Assembly (NCBI GenBank): GCA_001897755.1
Contig: MKUJ01000014.1
Coordinates: 76,501 to 140,500, forward strand
Origin: Afipia sp. 64-13
GTDB taxonomy: Bacteria > Pseudomonadota > Alphaproteobacteria > Rhizobiales > Xanthobacteraceae
DNA length: 64,000 bases
Reading direction: 5' to 3'
Position 1 is the first letter of the stretch. The number at the start of each line of letters is the position of its first letter. The translations under genes were made by a program, and so were the position numbers. This document shows, in pieces, positions 8,953 to 20,076 of this stretch. Below the pieces are notes generated by a model. It did not search any database, was not told the DNA's origin, and saw only the letters and a list, made by a program, of their open reading frames with translations.

Positions 8953-10206
8953 CTATTGCGAGGATCGCGGGGACGTCGCCTGCGCGAGCGATGCCATTGC
9001 CGCCTGGGCGAAACCATGCGCGGCGGCGAGCGCCGCCTCGCGCGCATCCAGTTTCGCGAACCAGTCGCGCAGACCGGCCCGCTCGCCTTCCGGCAATGTC
9101 ATCAGCACGCGCCGCGCCTCGACGATATCGTCGCGCTGCGCCAGCGCGGAGACCCGCGCGATCAGCGCGGTACGCTCGGACGCGGCATCGTCAACACGGT
9201 GGACGCGGACCAGACCTGCCGCGCTGTGCTGCAGACGGTCGAGAATATTGCCGGACGCCGCAGCCGGCGCGGGCGCATCCTTCGTCCTGGCATCAGCCTT
9301 GGGCGCGAGCGCGGGCAGCAGCGCCAGCAGATCGCGGCTGAGCATCTTCGCAGTCGGCACGCCCTGCGCGGCGAACGGTTCGAGCGGCGCCAGCGCCGCC
9401 GGATCATCACTGAGCGACTTCGCCGTAGTCAGCGCCTCGGCAAACGGCGCGCCCTGACGCGCGGCCTGTTCGAGCCAGGTCGCGGCGGCGAGACGCGACC
9501 ACGCCTTCTCGCCGGCCTGCGACGCCGCGCGCGAGGGGATTTCCGACTTCAACGCGGCGGTGGCGCGATCGAGTTGCGCAAGGCGTTGTTCGATGCCCGA
9601 CAGATCCGGCGCGGGAGCCGGCGGCGTCAGAACCGCGCGCGGCGCGGCGGCGACGGCTTCAAGACGCGTGCGCGTCTCATCATTTTGCGCGCGGGTTTTG
9701 TCGAGATCGCCGCGCAGCTTGCCGAGCGCGGATTCCAGCGCGGCCAGGCGCGCGGTGAGTGCGGGATCGGGCGTGGCGGCAGCGGGGGCCTTGGCCGCGT
9801 TCGCCGCGTTCGATTCAAGACGATCGAGACGCGAGGCCAAAGCCTGCGTCGCGCTGCTGTCCGGTACCGGAACCTGCACCGTGCGTTCCGGCCCATCGAG
9901 CCAGCCGCCGACATAAGCGCCGCCCACCAGCAACGCGGCGGTCGCAGCGCCGGTCAACGCCGACAGCAGCAGCGATGCGACGCGCGAACCCGCGCGCGGC
10001 TGCCCGGCAGCCGGCGGCGTCTCGTTCTCGGGCGGCGCTGCCGTGGCCTCCTCCGGCGCGGAGGCAGGCTCGCTCACTTCGGAAACAGCCGGTTCGGAAA
10101 TCTCGGTGGCCTCAAGATCGATGGTCGGCCCGGGCCGCTTGCGCCGGCCGGACGGCGAGCCCGGCGGCATATCGTTGCTGCTGTCACCGGGTTTGTCATC
10201 GTCCAT
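8953..10206 (-). CDS. alphaproteobacterial Mic60 (mitofilin-like) inner-membrane protein
   Basis: The gene between hemD and hemY encodes a 417-residue protein with the architecture of Mic60, the inner-membrane-shaping subunit of the mitochondrial MICOS complex. It has a cytoplasmic Pro/Glu-rich N-terminus, one transmembrane segment at about residues 78-103 (SLLLSALTGAATAALLVGGA), a long Ala/Leu/Arg-rich coiled coil, and a C-terminal helical domain (RDDIVEARRVLMTLPEGERA then LRDWFAKLDAREAALAA). I start at MDDDKPGD; fourteen upstream codons look non-coding. In this class mic60 adjoins hemD and hemY, and it is implicated in intracytoplasmic or outer-membrane contact sites. It is 23 bp from hemY. 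Confidence 0.8.
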   Translation of the reverse strand: MDDDKPGDSSNDMPPGSPSGRRKRPGPTIDLEATEISEPAVSEVSEPASAPEEATAAPPENETPPAAGQPRAGSRVASLLLSALTGAATAALLVGGAYVGGWLDGPERTVQVPVPDSSATQALASRLDRLESNAANAAKAPAAATPDPALTARLAALESALGKLRGDLDKTRAQNDETRTRLEAVAAAPRAVLTPPAPAPDLSGIEQRLAQLDRATAALKSEIPSRAASQAGEKAWSRLAAATWLEQAARQGAPFAEALTTAKSLSDDPAALAPLEPFAAQGVPTAKMLSRDLLALLPALAPKADARTKDAPAPAAASGNILDRLQHSAAGLVRVHRVDDAASERTALIARVSALAQRDDIVEARRVLMTLPEGERAGLRDWFAKLDAREAALAAAHGFAQAAMASLAQATSPRSSQ

Positions 10207-10273
10207 GACCCTACTCCTGCCGACCTGTTCCGATCTGCGCCGGATCAACCTTAGCAGATTCTCTACGCCTGCT

Positions 10274-11002
10274 TCACCGCGGCGATGGTTTCAACGTCCG
10301 GTCCAGCGCATCGAACATAGCATCTTCATCCGGCGTCTGCGCCACCACCACGCGGCTCGCGCCCGCCTCGTGCAGCGTCGCGCCGACCGCCGGGGAAATA
10401 CAGCAATGCGCCAGGGCCAGCGCCAGAATCTCCACGCCCGAGGATTGCGCCGCGCCGAGAAACGCCCGCGCGCTGCGCCGGGAGTAATGCAGCACCGCCT
10501 CGACTTCCTGCGCATTGATGCTGGCGACGGCCTCGTCCGGCAGCCGGCCCACCGGCGTCATGCGATAGGTCACATGCTTGATCACGGTAAAGCCGCGCTC
10601 GCGCAGCTCGCCGACGAGGTCGCGGGACAGGTCGGCCCCGGCGAGATAGCACAGCGTGCCTTTTTTCTTCATCGACCTGACGATGAGATCGCGCAGCGAG
10701 GCGCCGTCGCCCTCGGCGCTGGCAATCCTGGTGAAGCCGTGCTGCCGCGCAGCTTCGGCCGAAGCGCCGCCGACCGCGAACAATTTCAACTTGCGCAATC
10801 GCGCCAGCACCGGCTCGTCGGCGATCGCGCGCAGTGCATTGGCGCTGGTGACGATCACCGCGTCGTAGTCCGTCTCGTCATCTTGGTAAGGCTGCGGTTC
10901 GAAGCACAGCGCCGGCGACACCAGCGTCTCGTAACCCTTGGCGCGAAGCGCCGCCGCCGTTTTGGCACCGTCCGGACCGGGCCGCGTCACGAAAACTGCC
11001 AT
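10274..11002 (-). CDS. hemD: uroporphyrinogen-III synthase
   Basis: HemD closes hydroxymethylbilane into uroporphyrinogen III, the branch-point of haem and corrin synthesis, in the cytoplasm. The protein has 242 residues, a usual length. Sequence conservation is low in this family, but the bilobed pattern is visible: an N-terminal [21 protein letters not shown], a central [16 protein letters not shown] hinge region, and a late [24 protein letters not shown]. It is the first gene of hemD-mic60-hemY and is divergent from tsaD. That hemD-tsaD divergence, in which hemC often intervenes in relatives, is common in Rhizobiales. Confidence 0.85.
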   Translation of the reverse strand: MAVFVTRPGPDGAKTAAALRAKGYETLVSPALCFEPQPYQDDETDYDAVIVTSANALRAIADEPVLARLRKLKLFAVGGASAEAARQHGFTRIASAEGDGASLRDLIVRSMKKKGTLCYLAGADLSRDLVGELRERGFTVIKHVTYRMTPVGRLPDEAVASINAQEVEAVLHYSRRSARAFLGAAQSSGVEILALALAHCCISPAVGATLHEAGASRVVVAQTPDEDAMFDALDRTLKPSPR

Positions 11003-11160
11003 TCACTTCCCTCCGGCCGCGACATCGGCGCGGTTGTGGCACAGAACGGCGCGGCATGCGAGACGCAATGGCCCGGCCCGCCCGATTCCGGAACCCACTT
11101 TTGCCCCGCGCGCGCTCATGCTACGCCATCCTACGCTGCGAACGACAACAGAGCATCGAT

Positions 11161-12252
11161 TTGGCGCAAGATACTTCCACGCTGGTGCTAGGCATCGAGA
11201 CCACCTGCGACGAGACCGCTGCCGCGGTGGTCGAACGCCGGCCCGACGGCAGCGGCCGGATTCTGTCCAACATCATACGCTCGCAGATCGACGAGCACGC
11301 GCCGTTCGGCGGCGTGGTACCGGAGATCGCCGCGCGCGCCCATGTCGACATGCTGGACGGCATTGTCGCGACCGCGATGAAAGAAGCCGGCGTCGATTTT
11401 TCGCAGCTCTCCGGAGTTGCCGCCGCCGCCGGCCCCGGGCTGATCGGCGGCGTCATCGTCGGGCTGACCACCGCCAAGGCGATCGCGATGGTGCATGCGA
11501 CTCCGTTGATCGCAGTCAATCATCTCGAGGCGCATGCGCTGACGCCGCGCCTCACCACGGCGCTGGCATTCCCCTATTGCCTGTTCCTCGCCTCCGGCGG
11601 TCACACCCAGATCGTCGCCGTGCTCGGCGTCGGCGATTATGTCCGTCTCGGCACCACCGTGGATGACGCCGTGGGCGAGGCCTTCGACAAGGTGGCGAAA
11701 ATGCTCGACCTGCCCTATCCGGGCGGGCCGCAGGTCGAGCGCGCCGCGCAGAATGGCGATCCGAATCGCTTTGCCTTCCCGCGCCCGATGCTCGGCCGGC
11801 CCGACGCGAATTTCTCGCTGTCAGGATTGAAGACCGCGGTGCGCAGCGAAGCGCAGCGATTGATGCCGCTGGAGCCGCAGGATCTCGACGATCTGTGCGC
11901 GAGCTTCCAGGCCGCCGTGCTGGACTCCGTCGCCGACCGGATCGCGGTGGGATTGAAACTGTTTCGCGAGCAGTTCGGCCCGCCGCACGCGCTGGTGGCC
12001 GCCGGCGGCGTCGCGGCGAATCTGGCGATCCGCAACGCGCTGCAGAATGTCGCGGCGAATGCGCAGACCACGCTGATCGTGCCGCCGCCCCGGCTGTGCA
12101 CCGACAATGGCGCGATGATCGCATGGGCCGGCGCCGAACGCCTCGCGCTCGGCCTGGTCGATCAGATGGATGCCCCGCCCCGCGCGCGCTGGAAACTCGA
12201 TCAGGACACGGCGACACCGGCCGCGCTCCTCAACACCCGCGCGCGGCACTAG
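11161..12252 (+). CDS. tsaD: tRNA N6-threonylcarbamoyladenosine transferase subunit
   Basis: TsaD, with TsaB and TsaE, transfers the threonylcarbamoyl group onto A37 of ANN-reading tRNAs. Signatures of the ASKHA-fold family are [15 protein letters not shown], the metal-binding histidines of [18 protein letters not shown], and [15 protein letters not shown] near the end. The start is uncertain. The frame is open from an ATG at 11056, but the added 35 residues are Arg-rich and unlike the family. I choose the TTG at 11161, giving a 363-residue product that begins eight codons before the conserved VLGIETT. It heads tsaD-gpsA-EVE. Confidence 0.92.
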   Translation: MAQDTSTLVLGIETTCDETAAAVVERRPDGSGRILSNIIRSQIDEHAPFGGVVPEIAARAHVDMLDGIVATAMKEAGVDFSQLSGVAAAAGPGLIGGVIVGLTTAKAIAMVHATPLIAVNHLEAHALTPRLTTALAFPYCLFLASGGHTQIVAVLGVGDYVRLGTTVDDAVGEAFDKVAKMLDLPYPGGPQVERAAQNGDPNRFAFPRPMLGRPDANFSLSGLKTAVRSEAQRLMPLEPQDLDDLCASFQAAVLDSVADRIAVGLKLFREQFGPPHALVAAGGVAANLAIRNALQNVAANAQTTLIVPPPRLCTDNGAMIAWAGAERLALGLVDQMDAPPRARWKLDQDTATPAALLNTRARH

Positions 12253-12274
12253 CAACGAAAGCCAAGGGGACAGA

Positions 12275-13252
12275 ATGGCGTTGCACAACATCACGGTGAT
12301 CGGCGCAGGCGCGTGGGGCACCGCCCTCGCCAACGCGGCGGCGCGCGCCGGACGCAAGGTGACGCTTTACGCCCGCGATCCGCGCGTGGCCGAAACCATC
12401 GCGGCGACACGCGAAGCGCCGCGCCTTGCCGGCCTGCGTGTCGAACCATCCATCGCCGTCACCGCCGATCTTGCCACCAGCGCCAAAACCGATGTCGTTC
12501 TGCTGGCCACACCGGCGCAGACCCTGCGCGGCGCGGCGCAGGCGCTGGCGCCGCATCTGGCGAAAGACACGCCGGTGGTGGTGTGCGCCAAGGGCATCGA
12601 GCGCGGCACGCATCGATTCATGACCGAGATCGTCGGCGAGGTGATACCGAACGCACGGCCGGCAATCCTGTCGGGGCCGAGCTTCGCCAGCGATGTCGCG
12701 CGCGGTCTGCCGACCGCCGTGACGCTCGCGGCGCGCGACGCGGAGCTTGCAACCGCGCTGGTGCATGCGCTGGGTTCGGCGACCTTCCGTCCCTATCACT
12801 CGACCGACGTGCGCGGCGTCGAAATCGGCGGCGCAGCCAAGAACGTGCTCGCCATCGCCGCCGGCATCGTGGTCGGCAAGGAGCTTGGCGCATCCGCGCT
12901 GGCGGCGCTGACGACGCGCGGTTTCGCCGAACTGATGCGGTTCGGCCTCGCCTGCGGCGCGCGCAGCGAAACCATCGCCGGACTGTCGGGGCTTGGCGAT
13001 CTGATCCTGACCTGCTCCAGCACGCAGTCGCGCAATTTTTCCTATGGGCTTGCGCTCGGACGCGGCGGCAGACCCTCGCGCGAAATTCTCAGCGAGGGCG
13101 AGTTCACTGCGCCGGTGCTGGTGGAAATGGCCGAGCAGAAAAATATCGACATGCCGGTGGCGCGGGCGGTGGCCGCGGTGCTCGGCGGCGCGCTGACCGT
13201 CAACGAGGCGATCGAGACGCTGCTGACGCGGCCGTTCAAGGCGGAAGGATAG
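12275..13252 (+). CDS. gpsA: NAD(P)H-dependent glycerol-3-phosphate dehydrogenase
   Basis: GpsA reduces dihydroxyacetone phosphate to sn-glycerol-3-phosphate, the backbone precursor of phospholipids. The protein has 325 residues. The N-terminal Rossmann motif is [16 protein letters not shown], the phosphate-binding and catalytic lysines are in CAKGIERGT and [19 protein letters not shown], and [11 protein letters not shown] is the usual C-domain motif. The start follows a good AAGGGGA ribosome-binding site 22 bp after tsaD. An EVE-domain gene follows 8 bp downstream, so the three are very likely co-transcribed. Confidence 0.95.
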   Translation: MALHNITVIGAGAWGTALANAAARAGRKVTLYARDPRVAETIAATREAPRLAGLRVEPSIAVTADLATSAKTDVVLLATPAQTLRGAAQALAPHLAKDTPVVVCAKGIERGTHRFMTEIVGEVIPNARPAILSGPSFASDVARGLPTAVTLAARDAELATALVHALGSATFRPYHSTDVRGVEIGGAAKNVLAIAAGIVVGKELGASALAALTTRGFAELMRFGLACGARSETIAGLSGLGDLILTCSSTQSRNFSYGLALGRGGRPSREILSEGEFTAPVLVEMAEQKNIDMPVARAVAAVLGGALTVNEAIETLLTRPFKAEG

Positions 13253-13260
13253 AACGGACC

Positions 13261-13674
13261 ATGCAATACTGGCTGGTGAAATCAGAGCCCTCGGTCTGGT
13301 CGTGGGAGCAGCAGGTCGCCAAGGGCGCGAAGGGCGAAGCCTGGACCGGCGTGCGCAATCACACCGCCAAGCTCAACATGATGAAGATGAAGAAAGGCGA
13401 CCTCGCTTTCTACTATCACTCCAACGAGGGCAAGGAGATCGTCGGCATCGCCGAGATCATCCGCGAACATTATCCAGATCCGACCGACATCACCGGCAAA
13501 TTCGTCTGCGTCGACATCAAGGCGGTGAAGCCGCTGAAGACACCGGTGACGCTGGCGACGGTGAAAACGGAAGACAGGCTCGCCGACATGGAATTGCTGA
13601 AGTATTCGCGCCTGTCGGTGCAGAGCGTGACGCCCGCGCAGTGGAAGCTGGTCTGCAAGATGGGCGGGGTGTGA
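13261..13674 (+). CDS. EVE domain-containing protein
   Basis: A 137-residue single-domain EVE (formerly DUF55) protein. EVE domains belong to the PUA-like superfamily and are thought to recognise modified bases in RNA or DNA. Diagnostic stretches are MQYWLVKSEPSVWSW, the aromatic-cage region WTGVRNHTAKLNMM, GDLAFYYHSNEGKEIVGIAEI and the VDIKAVKPLKTPVTL strand. Co-location with tsaD and gpsA is conserved in alphaproteobacteria and suggests a link to tRNA modification, but no enzymatic function is shown. The start ATG is 8 bp after gpsA. Confidence 0.9.
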   Translation: MQYWLVKSEPSVWSWEQQVAKGAKGEAWTGVRNHTAKLNMMKMKKGDLAFYYHSNEGKEIVGIAEIIREHYPDPTDITGKFVCVDIKAVKPLKTPVTLATVKTEDRLADMELLKYSRLSVQSVTPAQWKLVCKMGGV

Positions 13675-13686
13675 GTCGCCCATCCC

Positions 13687-13828
13687 TCGTCGTCCCGGCG
13701 CAGGCCGGGGCCCAGACTCCCTGTCGTATCGTCCCTCTGTAAAGGCGGAAACGAGCGACACGCCGATCCCGCACAATTCCTGAACTTTGTGATTAGGGGT
13801 CCCGGCCCGCGCCGGGACGACATCGAGG
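13687..13828. repeat. intergenic palindromic repeat, family D
   Basis: Outer arms CGTCGTCCCGGCGC and GCGCCGGGACGACA are near-perfect inverse complements, separated by about 90 bp. The element fills the space between the EVE gene and the methyltransferase, so it would be transcribed as a large hairpin before the latter's start codon. I saw only this copy of the family in the window. Confidence 0.65.
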
Positions 13829-13837
13829 GTTGGACGA

Positions 13838-14533
13838 ATGAATTCCGAACAACCTTCCATTACCGACAAAGCGGCCTTCATCCGCGCCAACACGCGGCTC
13901 GGCCCGGTGCCGCTGATCCCCGAAATCATAATGTTTCTTGCCGACGAGGCGGTACCGCTCTGGCACAAGACCGAGCAGGAAATGGGCGAAAGCGGCCTGC
14001 CGCCGCCGTTCTGGGCCTTCGCCTGGGCGGGCGGTCAGGCGCTCGGCCGCCATCTGCTCGATCATCCGCATCTGGTGCGCGGCAAGAGCGTGCTCGATCT
14101 CGCCAGCGGCTCCGGCCTTGTCGCCATCGCCGCGCTGAAAGCCGGCGCGGCACAGGTCACGGTGGCGGATATCGACGGCTTCGCGCGGGCCGCCGCCGAA
14201 CTCAACGCCCGGCAGAACGATGTGAACGTGTCGCTGATCGATACGGATCTTCTCACCGTACCGACCGACCGGCACTGGGACGTGGTGCTGGCCGGCGACA
14301 TTTTCTACGAGCGCGATACCGCCGCACGCGCTTTCGATTTCCTGCAGCGTCAGTCGCTCGGGGGAGCGACGATTTTGATCGGCGATCCGGGCCGCAGCTA
14401 TTTGCCCCAGAACAAACTGCGCAGGATCGCGGAATACGATGTGCCAGTGCTGCGCGACATCGAGGATGCCGCGATCAAACGAACTTCGGTCTGGACGCTG
14501 GAGGCCATGGAGACCGCGGCGAACCCTGCCTGA
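13838..14533 (+). CDS. class I SAM-dependent methyltransferase (protein-lysine methyltransferase-like)
   Basis: A 231-residue methyltransferase with the seven-stranded SAM fold. Motif I is VLDLASGSGLVAIAALKAGA, motif II is VTVADIDGFARAAAELNA, and motif IV is WDVVLAGDIFYERD. This NNMT / ETFB-lysine methyltransferase-like group is related to PrmA, which methylates ribosomal protein L11, but the true L11 enzyme has an extra N-terminal domain that is absent here. The conserved D-x-F-Y-E motif fits enzymes acting on lysine side chains; the target is not known. The start is 15 bp downstream of the family D hairpin. Confidence 0.8.
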   Translation: MNSEQPSITDKAAFIRANTRLGPVPLIPEIIMFLADEAVPLWHKTEQEMGESGLPPPFWAFAWAGGQALGRHLLDHPHLVRGKSVLDLASGSGLVAIAALKAGAAQVTVADIDGFARAAAELNARQNDVNVSLIDTDLLTVPTDRHWDVVLAGDIFYERDTAARAFDFLQRQSLGGATILIGDPGRSYLPQNKLRRIAEYDVPVLRDIEDAAIKRTSVWTLEAMETAANPA

Positions 14534-14552
14534 CATGCAGGCGTCGCGATCC

Positions 14553-14566
14553 AAAAATCGATTTTT
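14553..14566. promoter_or_regulatory. 14-bp perfect palindrome upstream of acs
   Basis: AAAAATCGATTTTT is a perfect palindrome in an otherwise GC-rich spacer, 130 bp before the acs start codon and 20 bp after the methyltransferase stop. Its right half also forms a small hairpin with the following AAATCG. It could be a regulator site or a weak terminator; nothing in the sequence decides between them. Confidence 0.25.
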
Positions 14567-14696
14567 CAAATCGGTCCGACAAAAGTCCTAAGGAATGCGC
14601 CTTGTCGGCGCCCCCCGCACAAGCGCATAATCCGGCCCAATAAATATAAGGTGCCGGAAAGCCGTCCCGGCACAATGGTTGTGTGTGGAGGAAAAT

Positions 14697-16652
<1,956 letters not shown>

Positions 16653-16667
16653 GCGACCCGACATTGA

Positions 16668-16689
16668 GGGTCTCGCCACGGCGGGACCC
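16668..16689 (+). terminator. possible terminator hairpin after acs
   Basis: GGGTCTCGCC and GGCGGGACCC can pair through nine or ten positions with one G-U wobble and a very short loop, starting 15 bp after the acs stop. No T-run follows, so intrinsic termination is doubtful. Confidence 0.35.
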
Positions 16690-16886
16690 GGCCTTCCGAA
16701 ACTCCCGATGCGGCGGCAATCACACGATTGTTAGCCGCATCTTTCGTTTGCGGGCCGGTTTCGTGCCGACTGTTGTTTTCCGGTCCTTTACTTGGCTGCG
16801 GTAATTTTCTTTTTAGGGACCGCCGCCGCTTCGTTCCGCGCGCCTGATGCAGGTCGTGGCGGCACGGAAAATCGCTGGAGATCAGA

Positions 16887-17402
16887 ATGTCGGGAAAATG
16901 GATGGCCGCGCTCAGCGCGGCGCTGCTGGTGGGATCGATCTTCAACGCCCCGGCACAGGCCAGACCCGATCTCGTCGCCTCTCCGGCCGGCTATGCCCCC
17001 GGCACCATCGTGGTGAAGACCAAGGAGCGCCGCCTCTATCTGATCCTCGATGACCGCCATGCCGTGCGTTATCCGGTCGGCGTCGGCAAGCCCGGCAAGC
17101 AATGGGCCGGCGCCACCCGCATCAGCGGCAAATATCGCAATCCGGCCTGGGCGCCGCCCGCGGAGGTCAAACGCGACAAGCCTTCGATTCCCGATCTGAT
17201 CGAAGGCGGCTCACCGCGCAATCCGATGGGCGTGGCGGCGATGACGCTGGCCGGCGGCGAGTACGCCATTCACGGCACCAACGTGCCGAATTCGGTCGGC
17301 GGCTACGTCTCCTATGGCTGCGTGCGGATGTATAATCAGGACATTACCGACCTCTACGAGCGCGTCTCGGTCGGCACGCCGGTGGTGGTCACCGCGCGCT
17401 GA
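16887..17402 (+). CDS. L,D-transpeptidase (YkuD domain), exported
   Basis: A 171-residue periplasmic enzyme with a signal sequence cut near AQA (residue 25). The YkuD domain starts at about residue 38 (GTIVVKTKERRLYLI) and carries the catalytic His129 (YAIHG) and Cys145 (YVSYGCVRM). L,D-transpeptidases make 3-3 peptidoglycan cross-links or attach outer-membrane proteins to the wall. The usual His before Gly-Cys is Tyr here (SYGC), a variant that I believe is common among rhizobial paralogues and that leaves the nucleophile intact. A GGAG ribosome-binding site precedes the ATG, and a strong terminator follows. Confidence 0.9.
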   Translation: MSGKWMAALSAALLVGSIFNAPAQARPDLVASPAGYAPGTIVVKTKERRLYLILDDRHAVRYPVGVGKPGKQWAGATRISGKYRNPAWAPPAEVKRDKPSIPDLIEGGSPRNPMGVAAMTLAGGEYAIHGTNVPNSVGGYVSYGCVRMYNQDITDLYERVSVGTPVVVTAR

Positions 17403-17425
17403 TTACACGCATTGCCGACATGACA

Positions 17426-17450
17426 AGCCCCGCAACGCGGGGCTTTTGTT
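17426..17450 (+). terminator. rho-independent terminator after the L,D-transpeptidase
   Basis: A perfect 8-bp stem, AGCCCCGC with GCGGGGCT, closes a 3-base loop and runs into TTTTGTT. It lies 24 bp after the stop codon and also separates this gene from the convergent SNase-like gene. Confidence 0.85.
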
Positions 17451-17469
17451 CGGGTCGATCTTGCAACCT

Positions 17470-18081
17470 TTAACGACTGGCGATCGCGCACCAGCCGCCG
17501 CGACGTCCACCCTGATAGGGCCGCGCATGACCCGCCGCGAGCAGCGCCGCCGACACGTCCGGTGTCTGTGGCGTCTGCGCATCGGCGACGACCCGGCCGT
17601 GATATTTGTCGGGACCGACATTGAAGATCGCGACGTGACCTACGGCCAGCAGGGTCTCCAGCGCCTGGCGTGCCGCCTGCGCGCGATCGAACTCGTCCGC
17701 GCAGGCCGACTTCAATTCCGGCGCATCGATGCCGCGCAGCCGCACCCGCGTCGTCATTTCCAGTCCCGGCCAAAGCCGCACCCGCGCCTCGAAGGTGTCG
17801 CCGTCAATCACCCGCAACACCTCCGCGGACTGACGCAAGACGGTATCCGGTCCGCGCCGCAGGACGGGACGCGGCACGTCGTCTCTGATGGCGGAAACCG
17901 ATGGCGGAGTCGGATGCCCTCCCGCACCGGGCCAGGACGCAGGCGAAGACGCGTGCCACGGCAGCAGCGCGCCGAGCGCAAGGCCACCGACGAACACAAA
18001 GCCGAGCAGCCACGGTTCGCGCAGGGAGCTGCGCCGACCTCTGCGCAAAACGACGATACGGCTGGCGTGATCTAGGAACAT
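17470..18081 (-). CDS. membrane-anchored thermonuclease (SNase)-like protein
   Basis: About 203 residues, opening with a basic stretch (VVLRRGRRSSLREP) and one transmembrane segment (LLGFVFVGGLALGALLPW), then a proline-rich linker and a staphylococcal-nuclease-type OB fold. The nuclease motifs are VIDGDTFEARVRLW, VRLRGIDAPELKS and DKYHGRVVAD, which supply the Asp, Arg and Glu of the active site. It probably cuts nucleic acids in the periplasm or at the membrane. I start at MFLDHASR, although 13 more codons are open upstream. The gene converges on the L,D-transpeptidase and is transcribed away from DUF1674. Confidence 0.75.
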   Translation of the reverse strand: MFLDHASRIVVLRRGRRSSLREPWLLGFVFVGGLALGALLPWHASSPASWPGAGGHPTPPSVSAIRDDVPRPVLRRGPDTVLRQSAEVLRVIDGDTFEARVRLWPGLEMTTRVRLRGIDAPELKSACADEFDRAQAARQALETLLAVGHVAIFNVGPDKYHGRVVADAQTPQTPDVSAALLAAGHARPYQGGRRGGWCAIASR

Positions 18082-18153
18082 ATACCTAGATAGCCGGAGT
18101 CCGTCCGCCTCCGCAAGCACAATCTATGGTTGCACCCCGAAAACCGGCCCAAA

Positions 18154-18390
18154 CTAGAAATCCGAGACGATGCCTTTCCTCTCCCAGTCGCCATAGCGGG
18201 TCGGCTCCGGGCCTTCCGGCCCGGCGATCTCCTTCGCCGATGGCTGGCTATCGCGGGCGGCACGCCGGCGCGCCTCGGCTTCCGCGAGCGCGCGCTGTGC
18301 CGCCGCCGACAACGGCTTGCGCTGCACGGCGGCCGGGCCCGCCGGAGAGCGGGCCGGTCCGGATTTCAGCGGCGGTGCATCGTCTGTCAT
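18154..18390 (-). CDS. DUF1674 protein, homologue of succinate dehydrogenase assembly factor SDHAF4
   Basis: A 78-residue protein with a disordered, Ala/Pro/Arg-rich N-terminal half and the highly conserved C-terminal signature PTRYGDWERKGIVSDF. That ending defines DUF1674 and its mitochondrial member SDHAF4 (Sdh8), which binds the flavinylated SdhA subunit and helps it join the rest of complex II. The same role in bacteria is likely but inferred. No sdh gene is in the window. It is divergent from rsmB, a linkage I believe recurs in Rhizobiales. Confidence 0.85.
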   Translation of the reverse strand: MTDDAPPLKSGPARSPAGPAAVQRKPLSAAAQRALAEAEARRRAARDSQPSAKEIAGPEGPEPTRYGDWERKGIVSDF

Positions 18391-18613
18391 CGCAAAACAC
18401 TCCTCGAGGCCGGATCATCTTACCGAATGCGATCGCGATCCACAGACCGGTTGTGAATTGGTGCGGAAAAACATCGACGCCCGCTGGCTCATTTCCATCG
18501 CGTCATGCAAGGAGGATTGATTCTTACATTTGGCATATTCACGTGTCACGACTCGAAATCTCGCCGCGACACCGTCGCTTTTTTTGATGTCTATTCCGGG
18601 ATGTTTGCTCCTG

Positions 18614-19954
18614 ATGAAGCCCTCACGTTTCGTCCCGCCGACCGAGGTACCCGGCCTCGCCGCGCGCCGGATCGCCGCTGACATTCTCGACGGCGTTCTG
18701 CACAAGCGCCGTACGCTCGATGACCAGCTCGAGGGCGCCGGCGCGCATCCCGGGCTGAAAACCCTGTCGGATCGCGATCGCGCGCTGATGCGCCGGCTCG
18801 TCGCCACCATTCTGCGCCGCCTCGGCATGCTCGGACATCTGCTGTCGCGGCTGCTCGACCGCGGCATCCCGACCGACGCGCCACGGGCGCAAAGCGCGCT
18901 TCTGATCGGCGCCGCGCAGATTCTCTGGATGGACGTGCCCGATCACGCCGCCGTCGACCTGTCGGTGCGTCTGGTGCAGGCGGACCGCCGCGCGGCGAAA
19001 TATGCCGGGCTCGTCAACGCGGTGCTGCGGCGCTGCGCCCGCGAGGGTCAACCGCTGATCGCCGAAGCCGCGAACGACATGCTCGATCTGCCGCCCTGGC
19101 TGGTGGCGCGCTGGGTGGCTCATTACGGCGAGGACAATGCACGGGCGATGGCCGCCGCCGTCGCGCATGAGCCGCCGCTCGATCTCACGGTGAAATCCGA
19201 TCCGCAGAGCTGGGCGAGCCGGCTGCACGGCGAGGTCCTGGCGTTCGGCACCGTCCGCACGCCGCTGCAGGGGTCGGTTACGATGCTGCCCGGCTTCAAC
19301 GAGGGCCAATGGTGGGTGCAGGATGCCGCCGCCGCGCTGCCGGCCCGCCTGCTCGGCGATATCGCCGGCAAGGATGTCGCCGATCTGTGTGCCGCGCCGG
19401 GCGGCAAGACCGCGCAGCTCGCGCTCGCCGGCGCCAATGTCACCGCGATCGATCGATCGCCGGCACGCATCGCCCGTCTCAAGGATAATTTCACGCGTCT
19501 TGCATTCGAGGCGGCTACAGTGGTCGCGGACGCCACCGAATGGGAGGGCGGATCGTTCGACGCCGTCCTGCTCGATGCGCCGTGCACCGCCACCGGCACC
19601 ATCCGCCGTCATCCCGACGTGGCCTGGCTGAAGGGCGAGAGCGACATCGGCGCGCTCACCGCTTTGCAGCGCCGCCTGCTGCAAAAGGGCGTGTCCCTGC
19701 TCAAACCCGGCGGGACGCTGGTGTACTGCACCTGTTCGCTCGAGCCGGAGGAGGGCGAGCAGGCCGTCGCCGCGCTGCTCGAGACCGATTCGAGCGTGAA
19801 ACGCCGGCCGATCGAGGCCGGCGAGGTGGCCGGACTGTCGGAACTGATCTCGCCCGACGGCGATCTGCGCACCTTGCCCAGCTTCCTGCCCCATGCCGAC
19901 CCGAAACTCGGCGGCCTCGACGGCTTCTATGCCGCCCGGCTGATCCGGGCGTAA
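18614..19954 (+). CDS. rsmB: 16S rRNA (cytosine-967-C5)-methyltransferase
   Basis: RsmB methylates C967 of 16S rRNA. The 446-residue protein has an N-terminal NusB-like RNA-binding domain (about residues 10-150) and a C-terminal RsmB/NOP2/SUN methyltransferase domain. SAM-binding motifs VADLCAAPGGKTAQLALAGA and DAPCTATGTIRRHPD, and the catalytic-cysteine segment YCTCSLEPEEGEQ, are all present. The frame is open for 28 codons upstream, but MKPSRFVPP is the most family-like start. The heparinase II/III gene follows after 122 bp. Confidence 0.93.
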   Translation: MKPSRFVPPTEVPGLAARRIAADILDGVLHKRRTLDDQLEGAGAHPGLKTLSDRDRALMRRLVATILRRLGMLGHLLSRLLDRGIPTDAPRAQSALLIGAAQILWMDVPDHAAVDLSVRLVQADRRAAKYAGLVNAVLRRCAREGQPLIAEAANDMLDLPPWLVARWVAHYGEDNARAMAAAVAHEPPLDLTVKSDPQSWASRLHGEVLAFGTVRTPLQGSVTMLPGFNEGQWWVQDAAAALPARLLGDIAGKDVADLCAAPGGKTAQLALAGANVTAIDRSPARIARLKDNFTRLAFEAATVVADATEWEGGSFDAVLLDAPCTATGTIRRHPDVAWLKGESDIGALTALQRRLLQKGVSLLKPGGTLVYCTCSLEPEEGEQAVAALLETDSSVKRRPIEAGEVAGLSELISPDGDLRTLPSFLPHADPKLGGLDGFYAARLIRA

Positions 19955-20076
19955 GGTTTCCGCGGCGCGGGCCGAACCATCAACAGGCCAGCCCTGATCC
20001 GGCCCAAAATAGTGCCTTGCCGGCTTTTCCAGACTAAAAGGATGAGCAAGGATTCCCTTCTCACCTCAAGGCGCGC

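Noticed and set aside
16887-17402. Loss of catalytic function in the first L,D-transpeptidase because SHGC is SYGC
   Set aside because: The nucleophilic Cys and the upstream catalytic His are present, and this Tyr variant appears to be normal in rhizobial paralogues.
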